A stretch of 64,000 nt of DNA from Selaginella moellendorffii (Eukaryota; Streptophyta; Lycopodiopsida; Selaginellales; Selaginellaceae). The position numbers were made by a program, and so were the translations under genes. The stretch spans positions 3,223,407 to 3,287,406 of the forward strand of contig NW_003314267.1 in assembly GCF_000143415.4 (NCBI RefSeq), read 5' to 3'. Numbering within the stretch: position 1 is the stretch's first letter; the number at the start of each line of letters is the position of its first letter. Of this stretch, positions 53,959-64,000 are shown in pieces. The notes beneath the pieces were generated by a model, which made no database searches, was not told the origin of the DNA, and worked only from the letters and a program-made list of their open reading frames with translations.

Positions 53959-54787
53959 GGATCTTCAGCAATTATTTCTGCGGGAACATCATGATGTTCC
54001 GGCAGCGGGACATGGTGGGAAGCGAAAGACTCTGGCTTCATTGAAAAAGGGATTTTTCTGGTCTAGTATGGAAGGTGATGTAGCAGATTATGTCTGTTCC
54101 TGCCCTATATGCCAGCAATGTAAGCGCAGAACTGAGAAACAGGCTGGAAAGATGCAGTGCATTCCAGCACCGACATGGCCATTTTAGAGTGTGACACTTG
54201 ATTTCGTCACTTGCTTGCCGAAGTCTAAGGGTCATGATACTTTGATGGTGGTTGTGGATCGGTTGTCGAAGATTGCACACTTCATTCCAACTATGGGAAC
54301 AGTGAATGCGAAACAAGCAGCAAAGCTCTTTTTCCATGAAGTAGTGCGAGTTCGTGGTCTTCCTGAAGAGATGATCTCGGATAGAGATTTGAGGTTTACG
54401 GGAAAGTTTTGGGGAACATTGTTCCAGCTATTCGGTACCAAGTTGAAGTTTAGTACGGCTTATCATCCTCAAACTGATGGGCAGACCGAACGCGTGAATG
54501 CTCAAGTTGAGGATTATCTGCAGTACTCTGTCGCGGCGGACCAACGCGACTGGGTTGAGCATTTGGATACAGCAGAAATTTGTTATAACAATACATTTCA
54601 CAGCACTATAGGCTGTTCTCCATGGGAGATGCTGCAAGGGAATGCTCGTGGGGTTCCTCAACAAATCGTTATACCGAAACTAATGACCGAAGTGTTGGTC
54701 CCAGCCATTGAGACTTATGCAGAGCAGCTACGCCAAGGTTGGTCTAGAGCTACTGAGGCGATGGGCAAGGCTCAGGATAGGTATTGA
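53882..54787 (+). pseudogene. Chromovirus integrase (zinc and catalytic domains)
   Basis: Zinc-binding H2C2: REHHDVPAAGHGG ... CPICQQC. After TAG at 54185-54187 (a Gln position) the catalytic core follows: LDFVTCLP (Asp), ISDRDLRFTGKFW (Asp), HPQTDGQTERVNAQVEDYL (Glu). It ends at TGA after AQDRY. The DDE residues are intact. Confidence 0.92.
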
Positions 54788-54789
54788 CG

Positions 54790-55260
54790 TGATAAGGATC
54801 AGCTCATCGGAATGTATCCTATCAAGTGGGAGATCAAGTGTGGCTATCTTCCCGGAACTTGAACATTAAGGGATCTTTGTCTCGGAAGCTGTTACCGAGA
54901 TATGTTGGACCTTATCGGGTGTTGAAACGCATTGGTGATGGATCCTATCGATTGGATCTTCCTGCGGAGATGTCCCATGTTCATAATGTATTTCATGCCA
55001 ATCTCTTGGCTCCTTACATTATGGATGTTGCGCAACATGGGAAGATTCGCCCGCCACCAGATGTTGTGGACGGTGAACCAGAATATGAAGTTGAAGCTAT
55101 CTTGGATGCTCGGTCTCGAAGACAGGCTCATACGAAGAAATATCTAGTTAAGTGGAAAGGTTACCCGACTTGTGAATCAACTTGGGAACCTCTTAGCAAT
55201 CTTACACATGCACGTGAGCTTGTCACGGAGTATGAGAATAGTAATAACAATAAAGCTTAG
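54790..55260 (+). pseudogene. Integrase C-terminus with chromodomain
   Basis: GDQVWLSSRNLN and LLPRYVGPYRVLKRIGDGSYRL form the integrase C-terminal domain in a frame shifted from the core. After a short linker, EYEVEAILDAR, KKYLVKWKGYP and STWEPLSNL form a chromodomain, which in chromoviruses directs integration to heterochromatin. Ends TAG at 55258-55260. Confidence 0.93.
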
Positions 55261-55870
55261 CTTTTATAAATTTTGTAATAAATCTTGCAAATTAATAAAG
55301 TAATATATTTCTATAAATCAAAATTGTCGTTTCTCTTGTTCGTTCGTACTTGGGTCAGTTTTGGCAGGCTGACTTCGGCACTTCGGTGCATGGGTCCAAT
55401 CCATAACCATGGGGATAACTATTATAGACTGATCACAAGTCCCCGCCTCTCTCTCGATGACTCACTTTTGAAAAAGGGGCATGGTCGTGAAAACAACTTA
55501 ATTTGCTAGTTTATAATAGTTGTCTAAATCTTCCCGACGGGGTTGATTTCTTGCTCAGGGGAAGTTGGGCCTCTGGCCTTCTCCCTATATCCCTGTGGGC
55601 AGGGATGTATCATTCCTTTGTAAGCCGAGTGGTACTCGGAGCAGCAAGGGTGGCTAACTCCGTTAGTCATTTCCTTGTCGGTGATGGCTGGAGGGTGTCT
55701 GAGTCTTAACATCTTTAGACGTAGAGGAGAGGTCGTTCCATCACTCATTTAAGTTGGTGTGTTTCCCACATAGTGTGCTTTCCGTTAACTTTCGGAGTTG
55801 TTTCCTTGACGGTTTGCTAGACTCGGGTATGCATCGACGAGGACGTCGATCTTCCCCAAGGGGGGGAGAG
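55261..55870 (+). other. Chromovirus 3' untranslated region and polypurine tract
   Basis: About 600 bp without coding signal, ending in AAGGGGGGGAGAG (55858-55870), the plus-strand primer site next to the 3' LTR. Confidence 0.75.
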
Positions 55871-56796
55871 TGTCGCGAATGTGACTTCAAGTATCGAAAG
55901 ATACTTGTCGACCGGTCCTTACGGACACTCTTTCCTTACTGCCATGACGGTAGGAGATTGGTATAGTTGGATCCCTTTAGTAGCCCCTCTTGTGCTAGTG
56001 GAGTTAACTGGGCATTTCGAGTGTACTTAGACCGGACGAGCATAAGGATGGAATTTCTACGTGCTATTAGCTAAGCATACTTAGCCCGGTAAGGAGTTCC
56101 CGTCTCGTTTTGTCTTGCACTTGCTAGTGACAAGAACCCTCGCGTATTGAGACTAGTCCCTCAATATCATTGGATGATAGCTTACCGTGTCTGCCAAACA
56201 CCCTCGCTATCACGCCCTTTGTGTTGGTCTCATTTCGGTCCCAAATGCTATTTATGGAAAGTGTCTAGATCAGCTCATTTGGCATATCTACGGAATGTAG
56301 AGATCGGCTTGAACACAATGGTGTTCGTCCCGTGTCCAAATTCGCAATCTAAGGACATTCCATACTTAGTAAGTTTCAAGTTTGTCCCAGAGACTAACTC
56401 CTGGTACTAAAGGAGGCTTTGGGTGAAAGCCCAAAGCATGTGTTCCTCAAGGGGGGGGGGGGGGGGGGGGGGGAGCTATGGGGGGTTCCAAATGTATAGT
56501 AGGGATAGTGGTTGGAATGCATGTTCGAGACATTAGTTTGGCTTCCGCTGGGTTGTATCGCTCCTTGTTCTGCGTCCGGCTTGGGTCTAAGCCCAAGCTC
56601 CACGCTGCTCTAGTCGGTGGAGTACCCTCCTTTTCGCGTTAGGCCACCGGTATGCCAAAATCGTGCCAGACTCCATCTGACACCATTTTGCGTGCAGGTG
56701 CTGGATATGGGGAGCTGGTGCTCGTAGGATTGTACCAGACCCTCATTTCGTAGTGCAATGGGCTTGGAGTTTGGCTCCAAATTCAGGTGCGCTACA
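55871..56796 (+). mobile_element. 3' LTR of the chromovirus
   Basis: 926 bp, TGTCGCGAATG...GCGCTACA. It has a perfect 8-bp stem CAAGTATC/GATACTTG with a GAAA loop (55888-55907). It also has the block GGGTGAAAGCCCAAAGC (56421-56437), 23 G (56451-56473), then GGGGGGTTCCAAATGTATAG (56480-56499), which parallels the LARD LTR. It is longer than the 5' LTR partly because of this G-rich segment. Confidence 0.92.
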
Positions 56797-58018
56797 ACTA
56801 GCCTTGCCAAAATTCCTTTTTAGCTTTGTTCAATTTAGACAGATGGACTTCTCCTTTCTCTCTTTATCCCCATAAAAAGTTATTGGGAAGTTAATTTTTA
56901 AAAATCTAATCAATTATGTTGCACCTTTTGCTTAGTTGCCTCATAGTTATCAAGTTCTACAACTCATTGTTAGTACTTCCACACCTCCATCATTATTTGG
57001 GTCACCACACTTTCATTGCATACTTTCAAGTTTAGGCTATACCATTCCCATTTCCATTGTAATTCCTTTGATAAGTGGTTTTTATGAACCCACTAACTTG
57101 ACCTCAATGTATCACATTTTGACATATTTAGTGTCTATACACCATCGGCTTTACGAATTTACCTTTATAACACTTCCCACTTTTATCTTAGTCTTTGCCA
57201 AGATAATAGTAGTCGTTTCTTATATCAACTATTTATTAGTATTGTAACACAGTGTTCACACACAACTTCTTGCAAAAGTTGTTTTATTTTGTGAACACCT
57301 TTCTAGGACTTTAGTATGGCACATTCTGCTATTAATGAGATGCCCATGGTTTTTATACTTGGATCTCATGATCTTCTCCATCCATCATAAGATACAATAC
57401 ACCTTAATCCAAATGCTTCCACTAATCTTTTAGGATTATTTTTTAATTTCACTTGAATCATCTAGCTTTTTGGACTTTACTAATCTGATAACTTGTAAAA
57501 TCCTAACCTCATGGCTATTTTTGATATTCTAATTTATTGGAATACAACCTCTTGTATTCATGCCCTCCTCATAATGACCACCTTAGGAAGTATTATTCTG
57601 ACATTTGATTATTCTTTGTTCCATGTGGGTTACCTTTGCCTCTTAGTATTATTTATCCATCTGATGAGAAACCAACCCATACTCTAAGTATACCCCCAAC
57701 TCCTTGGGTTGTTCTAGCATTTATTTAAAGTAGTCTCAGGTATCATTTCAAGGACTTGTGTCCTCATCCATATTTAACCTCCTAGAATATCTAACTCTAG
57801 TCTCAAATTCTTGAGTAACATCCTCAATTATATGAGGGTAACTTTATAACTCTTTTATCGTTTAAGAGTTTTCATCATTCCTGTTATCCCGATTGTAGTT
57901 GTTTACCATAACCACATTAAAAGGTTTGCTAAGTCAAACGCTTATATAGATCACATTCTTAACTCTCTAAAGAAAACCTTCTATTATTCCCAAGATCCCA
58001 AAGTCATTCCCTTATTGC
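56797..58018 (-). mobile_element. LARD-like element C, internal region, second part
   Basis: Resumes with ACTAG after the chromovirus and runs to the next LTR. The last ~180 bp expected before the LTR, including the PBS, are missing: the sequence goes from AAGTCATTCCC straight to TGTAAGCAAC. No coding capacity. Confidence 0.85.
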
Positions 58019-59692
58019 TGTAAGCAACTAAATTTTCCATTCTATTTTAGTCACTTAACCACACCTCCAACCGCCTGGAGTCTCACTCACAACCTCCATA
58101 AGTCCTATTTCAAACTTGGGCTTGCTAGCCCCGAGAATGGCATCCCCGCCACTTAACCTTTGCACTTGATCCAAGTGCTCCACGTGTTCGATCTCATGAC
58201 CGACACCCCAAGGTACCACCGACATATCAGCCCGTTACGCTAAAGCCATGCCCCATTTCCTTGGTCATACCGGTGGTCTAACACCACCTGCATCACAGTC
58301 CCATCTCTTAAGGACTGGGCCATCTGTCCATGAGTGATCATTCTAGATCCACTCCTTAGCATCCTTAAGATGCCCACAGACATGGGGAATAGCCTTCCCC
58401 AATACCCCTTTTCCGGTCTTCACCAAGTCCCATTCTGCCCATGGCCATGTTCGCCAACACTGCCACTGGATCGAGGCCCACAGGCCCGACCACTAAGTCC
58501 CATGGTCCTCTGGGACTTCCTCACCACTCGACTGTATCCTTGGTCACTACACCGGAGGACTACTCCTCTTCCTTTACACAGTCTGGGCCTTTGGGACAAC
58601 ATTTCGGAACACCGTGGCCCTACGCGGGCCTCATAGGTACTCTCCCCACCTTCCGCCTTTGGGTGCTCTAGCCATGGGCTTAGAGCGAGGTTCTGTTGAG
58701 CCATGCCTGGTATCCAAGTAGGTAGTGCCACCCACACTTGGACTGGGAGCATTGGCCAGTCGATCTCTCGGGGGAACTAGAGCCGGCTCTTGAACACTTC
58801 ACTAAGCTACCCCGCTTGTCGGTCCGTATTCACTCTAGTCTTGGACTTCCCAGTGGTCAGTTCATCACCCAACATTGGGTATGGCCTTCCTGGGCCAAAC
58901 TAGCCTTTCCTGACCAAACTGGCTCCACTGGGCTCCAACCCCCACACTCTCCCTACTATACTTTTGGAACCCCCCGCAGCCCCCCGCCCCCCTGGGGGAC
59001 GATCGCTTTGGGCTTTCACCCAACTACCTGTATTAGTATTCGGACTCGGATTCGGACTCGGACTCGAACTCAGACTCGGTCTCGGTCCCGGTTTCGGACT
59101 CGGACTCGAACTCGATCTCGGTCTCGGTCCCGGTCTCGGTCTCGGTCTCGGTCTCAGTTCCATCTCAGACTCCATCTTGGGTTCCATCTCGGACTCCATC
59201 TCGGGTCCATCTCAGACTCCATCTTGGGTCCATCTCGGACTCCTTCTCGGGTCCATCTCAGAATCCTTCTCGGGTCCATCTCGGACTCCATCTCGGGTCC
59301 ATCTCGGACTCCATCTCGGACTCCATCTCGGGCTCCACTTCGAACTCCATTTCAGATCCATCTTGAACTCCATCTCGGGTCCATCTCAGACTCCACTTCG
59401 GGTCCATCTCGGACTCCACCTCGGACTCCAACTCGGGTCCATCTTGGACTCCATCTCGGACACTTCCACGTGTCATGTGTTGGTCCTTTTGGGTCCCTTT
59501 TTGGAGCCTCGCTTATTGCTCGCTTCATGCTCGTTCCTTGAGCACTTCGTTGGGAGTTCCACTCCCGCTCTCAACCTCTCAAGTCGGAGCTTTTTAGTCC
59601 AAACGTGTTATGCTCGTTTGGCTTTTGCTTCGGCCACTACCACGTGGCACCCTTTCGGCTCCACTTTGGGGCTTAGGGATTTGTGTCTCACA
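58019..59692 (-). mobile_element. LARD-like LTR shared by copies C and D
   Basis: 1,674 bp, TGTAAGCAAC...GTCTCACA, lying between two internal regions of the same orientation: it serves as 5' LTR of C and 3' LTR of D. The promoter-like block (58951-59022) is G-rich on the sense strand with three runs of six G before TTCCAAAAGTATAGTAGGG. Hexamer array at 59034-59462. Confidence 0.88.
59034..59462. repeat. GGNCTC hexamer/dodecamer array in the C/D LTR
   Basis: GGACTC and GGTCTC hexamers with more GAACTC/GTTTC variants than A and B, then GGACTCCATCTC- and GGTCCATCTC-type units. Confidence 0.93.
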
Positions 59693-62600
59693 ACTCCACC
59701 ACCCATAGACGAAGTTCGATGTCCTCATCGAACGGTAAACTCTTTTATAAAGTAACACCCACATGTATTACCATTTCCATCCTTGGCCCCCGGCCAATAT
59801 TTATCTATGGTTTGACACCGAAGGCTCACTATGCCTTATCCATCCTCTAAGGAGCATAGTCTCTCTAAGTTAGAGACTCATTCGGCCACCTAGGGTGGTT
59901 TGCTCCCTTTTATTGGTTTAGTTCTCGCTAAACCCACTAGAGACATCGTCTCTAACTCAATTCCACTACTCATTCTCGAGTAGTCTCAAATTCTATCGAC
60001 ATAACCTTTGCACTTTGGAATGTTTACTTTTGACTTCTTGAAGTCAATTTCTTAGGTGTCTCCGACACCTTGCATTGCACATATTGTGCAAGTCCACTTC
60101 CCTATCCTAGGAAGTTCTCTACTTGAGGGCACCATCACCCTCTTTTCTATTTTGTGCCACCCTTGGCACGACATTCCAATTATCATCATTTGTGCCAGGG
60201 CTGTCCATAGCCCTATCCTTTGGCTACTTTGCCGCTCCTCACTTGGAGCTTTTACTTTGCCAAATTGGAGCACTTGAGAATCTAACCTTGGAAGTCCACT
60301 TCCTTTCCCGCAATCCGTTAGCATCAAACACATTAGTGTTCCTTGACTAACCTTGCCATTTGAATTCCTTCTATTAAATTCCATGGCCCAAACTTGGCCA
60401 CTAGTCTTTTGCTCCTATCCATTGATTGTTGCATCAAGCAACAAAAGATCACTACCTCCCTCCTTGAAGTATTTTTTTGGTTCTATGGCAAAGCTCCACT
60501 TCGCCAAGTCCAGAGGGTGCTCACCCCTAGTAGGTCTCTTTAGCAACTTCTACTATGGGCCCCTTCCACGGCCCAACATTGTGACCTTCCCATAAGTTCT
60601 TTCTAGAGACTACTTTCTTAAACTCACAATACCATTGTATTGTTGTAGTTCATTTCCCTTAGGTGTCCTTCCCACTTGGTCACCTTGACCAAGCCACACC
60701 ATTATCAATAGTTCAAATCAACGTTTTGAACTAGGAACTTTGTTCTTTAACCTCAAAAGGACCTCATCCTTGTTTAGCTATACGATCACCTAGTGATCTA
60801 ATCTTGACACCTTAACAGGTTTGCCAATAGGTACTAGGTCTCCCAGACCTTTAACTTGTTGACCATGACCCCGGGGGCATCCCCCACCTTTCGGCCAAGG
60901 GTCCATAGCAACTGAGACTGGGTGTCCCCATCTCATTCACCACGTCCTTGGTGCCACTTGCACCAAAGTGTTCAAGTTAGATATGCCGAGCCACACTAAA
61001 CATTCTAACCGTGTATCACGACTTCGGAGCATCCCCCACTTGGCGGTGTGCCCAAGCCAGTCTCCTCACTGAGAGTCCATGACCATCGAAATATGAGTGT
61101 CCTCATATTCCAAACCATCACCACGCCCTAGTGATTTGGGACTTGAACCCAAGCACTAGTGGGTCGGGACTCGAACCCAACCTCCGTATATGCATCTACG
61201 GATGGCATCACCCAAGATGCCTGGCATGACTCATCATGCCGGTGCACCAACTTATACTTAAAGCGCGCTACAGATCACAGGTTAAGAACTTAGTTCCTCT
61301 ACACTACCAAGTCCTCTCACTTGACAAGTCTGTGATCATGCATGGACTCCTCCATATTTGGCCCCACGGCCCACCCTTTTTGAAGTTATCACCTTCAACT
61401 AGGGTACTTGTTCCCCCGATTTGCCAATCTCACTTGGCAAGTCCTCTGACCACTGTAACATAGTTCTTGCATAAGTATGAAAGTCTTTGACCATCGACTT
61501 TCGTTCAAAGCCCTCTCTTTGAACACTCGGGAACTACTTCCCTAACCTTGATAGTCTTGCCTCATGGCAAGCTTCAAGACCACGCTTCTGCTGCGCCACT
61601 CTGATTTTGCTTGTTCCATGAACCATTTACACTTGGCCTTTCTAGGTACTAAGCTACCTAGAATCGTCTTTGGGAACCTTGAAGGAACTCTGTCCCTTAG
61701 CTTGCTAAGGCCTCCCTTTTCGCAAGCTTTATAGCTACCATATAGTCTAACATGGACAATTCCATATTTTAGACTCTCCATGGCATCACGGTTGCTAGCA
61801 ACAACATCCTCGAGCACCCTCTTGATTCTCCACTCCCAACTTGCATAACCACCGTTGGATATGCCCTTCAATTTCCATGGTTCAGTACCATCCCAATACT
61901 ACTTGCCTTTTGGCCCCATATGTTTCCTTTGGTTATTCTCCTCCAGACTAGGAGGATAGCTTTGCACATTTTACTATGCCTTAGTAAGTATTCTTAGGGA
62001 TGAACCTACCCGATAGCCTAGGGAGTGGTTCCTCAATCTTGGGCATGCTCACCTTATAATCCCACACATCGGGATTAACGTTGCTGCTTATAGGCCTTTA
62101 CATGCACATCACTAGCCTTGCCAAAATTCCATTTTTGGCTTTGTCCAATTCGGGTAGACAGTCTTCTTCTGTCTCCACAACCTTGGACATTTGGATAGCA
62201 CCTACTATCCATCATTCGCTAGGGACTTAGTCCCTTGAGCCTTGTCTATTGCCATTGCGACACGAAACACCACTTCCTGGTGTTCTAGAGTGTTTGGGTG
62301 TCCCAATGATAGGCTCCTGACAATGACCATTCCCGTTTACGACATTGACTTACTATATCGCAACATAAGCAATTTATCACTCGTAAGGGTATCTCTAACC
62401 TCCTTATGCCATTAAGAAGTCTTGGGTAGCTACCTTTTACCCATTTAACCAATTATCTTGCACCTCTTACTTAGTTGCCCCATAGTTGTTAAGTCCTACA
62501 ACTTATTGCTTGGTGCTTCCACACCTCCATCATTATCTGGGCCACCACACTCCAACCGCATGCCTTCCAGCTTAGGCCATGCCATTCCCGCTTCCGTTAG

Positions 62601-63705
62601 GATTCCCTTGGCAAAGGGTTCTTATGAACTCACCATCATAACCTCAAGGTATCACACTTTGGCACATTTGATGTCTCCACACCATCGGCCCCACGAGCCT
62701 ACCCTTATGATACTATTTATTAGTGTCTAGGTCTTTGCCAAGACCAATATAGTTGTTCCTCATGCTAACTATCTGTTAAAACTACACCATAGTGTTTGCA
62801 CCTAACTCTGGGCCAAAGTTTCTTTCTTCTGGGAACATCTTTCCCACAACTTTAGTATGGCACATTCTGCCATTAATGAGATACCTACTATTCTCATACT
62901 TGGATCTTATGATCCTCCCCATACCTCATGGGGCACCATACACCTCAATCCAAATGCTCCAACCAATCCCTTAAGACCATTCCCTGACTCCGCTTGAGTC
63001 ATCCAGCATTTTGGACTTTGCTAATCCAACAACCTGCAAGGTCTCAATCTTAGAGGTGCCAAATCACTGGAATACAACTTCTTGTATTCATGTCCTACTC
63101 ACAAGGACTGTTACTCCGACACTTAATGATTTTCTTGGGGCTAACCTTTGCCCCTTAGGACTACTTGTCCATGTGATGAGAATAGCAACTCATCTTTAAG
63201 TACACCCCCAACTCCTTGGGTTGTTTCAGCATTTATTAGAGGTAGCCCCGGCTACCATTTCAAGGATTGGTGTCCTCTTCTGTATTTGACCTCCCACGGT
63301 CAACAATTTTGGTCTCAAATTTATAAGTACTAGCCTCAACCATATAAGGGTAATTTTGTGACTCCTTTATTGTTTTGGAGTCTGCATCTTTCCCGTGATC
63401 TCAACTATAGTTGTTTACCACAACTACATTAGCTTGTTTGTTGCGTCAAACGCTTATCTGGATCACATCCTCAGCTCTCTAAGGAAACCCTTACACTGTT
63501 CCCAAGATCCCAAAGTCGTTCCCTTACTGGCCCTTTTCCATCCACCATATTGTGCACAAGTTCATGCATGAACTTGAGTGGAGAGCTTTCGACACGCTAC
63601 TCCTCGAGGATAGATCCATATCTAGGACCTTCTGATTCCAATACAAGCAGTGATACACTTGGCCACCAATAAGAGTCGGACTAAGGAACAGCTCCGATAC
63701 CAAGT
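59693..63705 (-). mobile_element. LARD-like element D, internal region (non-coding)
   Basis: 4.01 kb, collinear with 794-4856; PPT at 59693-59704 (minus strand). The duplicated B-box block is at about 61140-61185. The longest sense frame (61871-61542, 109 codons) overlaps the basic frame seen in copy B. Intermediate divergence between B and C. Confidence 0.87.
63691..63702 (-). promoter_or_regulatory. Primer-binding site of element D
   Basis: Minus strand TGGTATCGGAGC, three bases from the LTR, as in copy A. Confidence 0.85.
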
Positions 63706-64000
63706 TGTAAGCGACTAAATTTTCCATTCTACTTTAGTCACTTAACCACACCTCCAACCGTCTGGAGGAGTCTCACTCACAACCTCCATAAGTCCTATTT
63801 CAGACTTGGGCTTGCTAGCCCCGAGAATGGCATCCCCGCCACTCAACCTTTGCACTTGATCCAAGTGCTCCACGTGTCCAATCTCATAACCGACACCCCA
63901 AGGTACCACCGACATATTAGCCCGTTACGCTAAAGCCATGCCCCTTTTCCTTGGTCACACCAGTGGTCTAACACCACCTGCATCATAGTCCCATCTCTCA
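63706..64000 (-). mobile_element. LARD-like element D, 5' LTR (partial, cut by window end)
   Basis: TGTAAGCGACTAAATTTTCC start; continues past the window end. Confidence 0.88.

Larger units (their letters stand above)
49465..56796 (+). mobile_element. Gypsy chromovirus, full-length but decayed
   Basis: 7.33 kb. 5' LTR 49465-50362, PBS TGGTATCAGAG (50365-50375), gag, protease, RT, RNase H, integrase and chromodomain in chromovirus order, polypurine tract AAGGGGGGGAGAG (55858-55870), 3' LTR 55871-56796. TSD ACTAG (49460-49464, 56797-56801). Several stops and frameshifts break the polyprotein. The LTRs differ mainly by C/T and G/A transitions. It is inserted in the internal region of LARD copy C. 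Confidence 0.95.

Overview
Nuclear DNA of a land plant, most likely a lycophyte close to Selaginella moellendorffii (inference). The evidence is PLS-type and P-type PPR genes, very short spliceosomal introns (58 bp and about 75 bp), AACCCTA-type telo-box motifs near gene starts, and Gypsy/Copia LTR retrotransposons with initiator-Met-tRNA primer sites. There is no operon structure, and the gene-bearing part is only about 22.6-33 kb. The rest is retrotransposons, many inserted into one another.

Layout. 1-13571: two copies of a large non-autonomous LTR element (called LARD-like here; about 1.55 kb LTRs and a 4.06 kb internal region without recognisable gag or pol, sense on the minus strand). 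One complete copy (5671-12803) sits inside the LTR of the other, flanked by the 5-bp target duplication CCGTA. 13572-14153: remains of a Cassandra-like TRIM whose LTR carries a 5S-rRNA-like core. 14154-16151: AT-rich, no gene. 16157-19486: a Gypsy element on the minus strand with 112-bp LTRs, TSD TAGTA, and protease plus RT deleted. 19492-22599: AT-rich, no gene. 22616-25064: an intact PPR gene overlapping a PD-(D/E)XK-like gene. 25349-29620: broken P-type PPR sequence with two Copia fragments in it, one a 1.3 kb mini-element with 82-bp LTRs. 29936-30366: decayed zinc alcohol dehydrogenase. 30462-31413: two-exon DUF3669-like gene. 31808-32935: PPR relics around a 3 x 153 bp minisatellite. 32936-38898: mostly unrecognised, AT-rich, with two decayed coding-looking stretches. 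38899-64000: further LARD-like copies in an LTR-internal-LTR-internal-LTR array. It is interrupted by an inverted copy (40414-46986, TSD ATTAC) and a 7.3 kb Gypsy chromovirus (49465-56796, TSD ACTAG).

How the parts relate. Autonomous functions (RT, integrase, chromodomain) survive only in the decayed chromovirus. The LARD-like family has cis elements only: LTR, PBS and polypurine tract. Its LTR shares a promoter-like block with the chromovirus LTR, which suggests common ancestry or a helper relationship. Nearly all in-frame stops in the Gypsy open frames can be explained by C-to-T changes, mostly CAG to TAG, as expected for methylated, silenced repeats.

Most notable for follow-up: (1) a set of short hairpins in the 16157-19486 Gypsy element with a near-constant loop (CCGTATTG on the sense strand) and different but self-complementary stems; (2) the GGNCTC hexamer arrays inside the LARD LTRs; (3) the LTR block shared by LARD and chromovirus; (4) two adjacent single-copy genes of families I associate mainly with fungi or bacteria.
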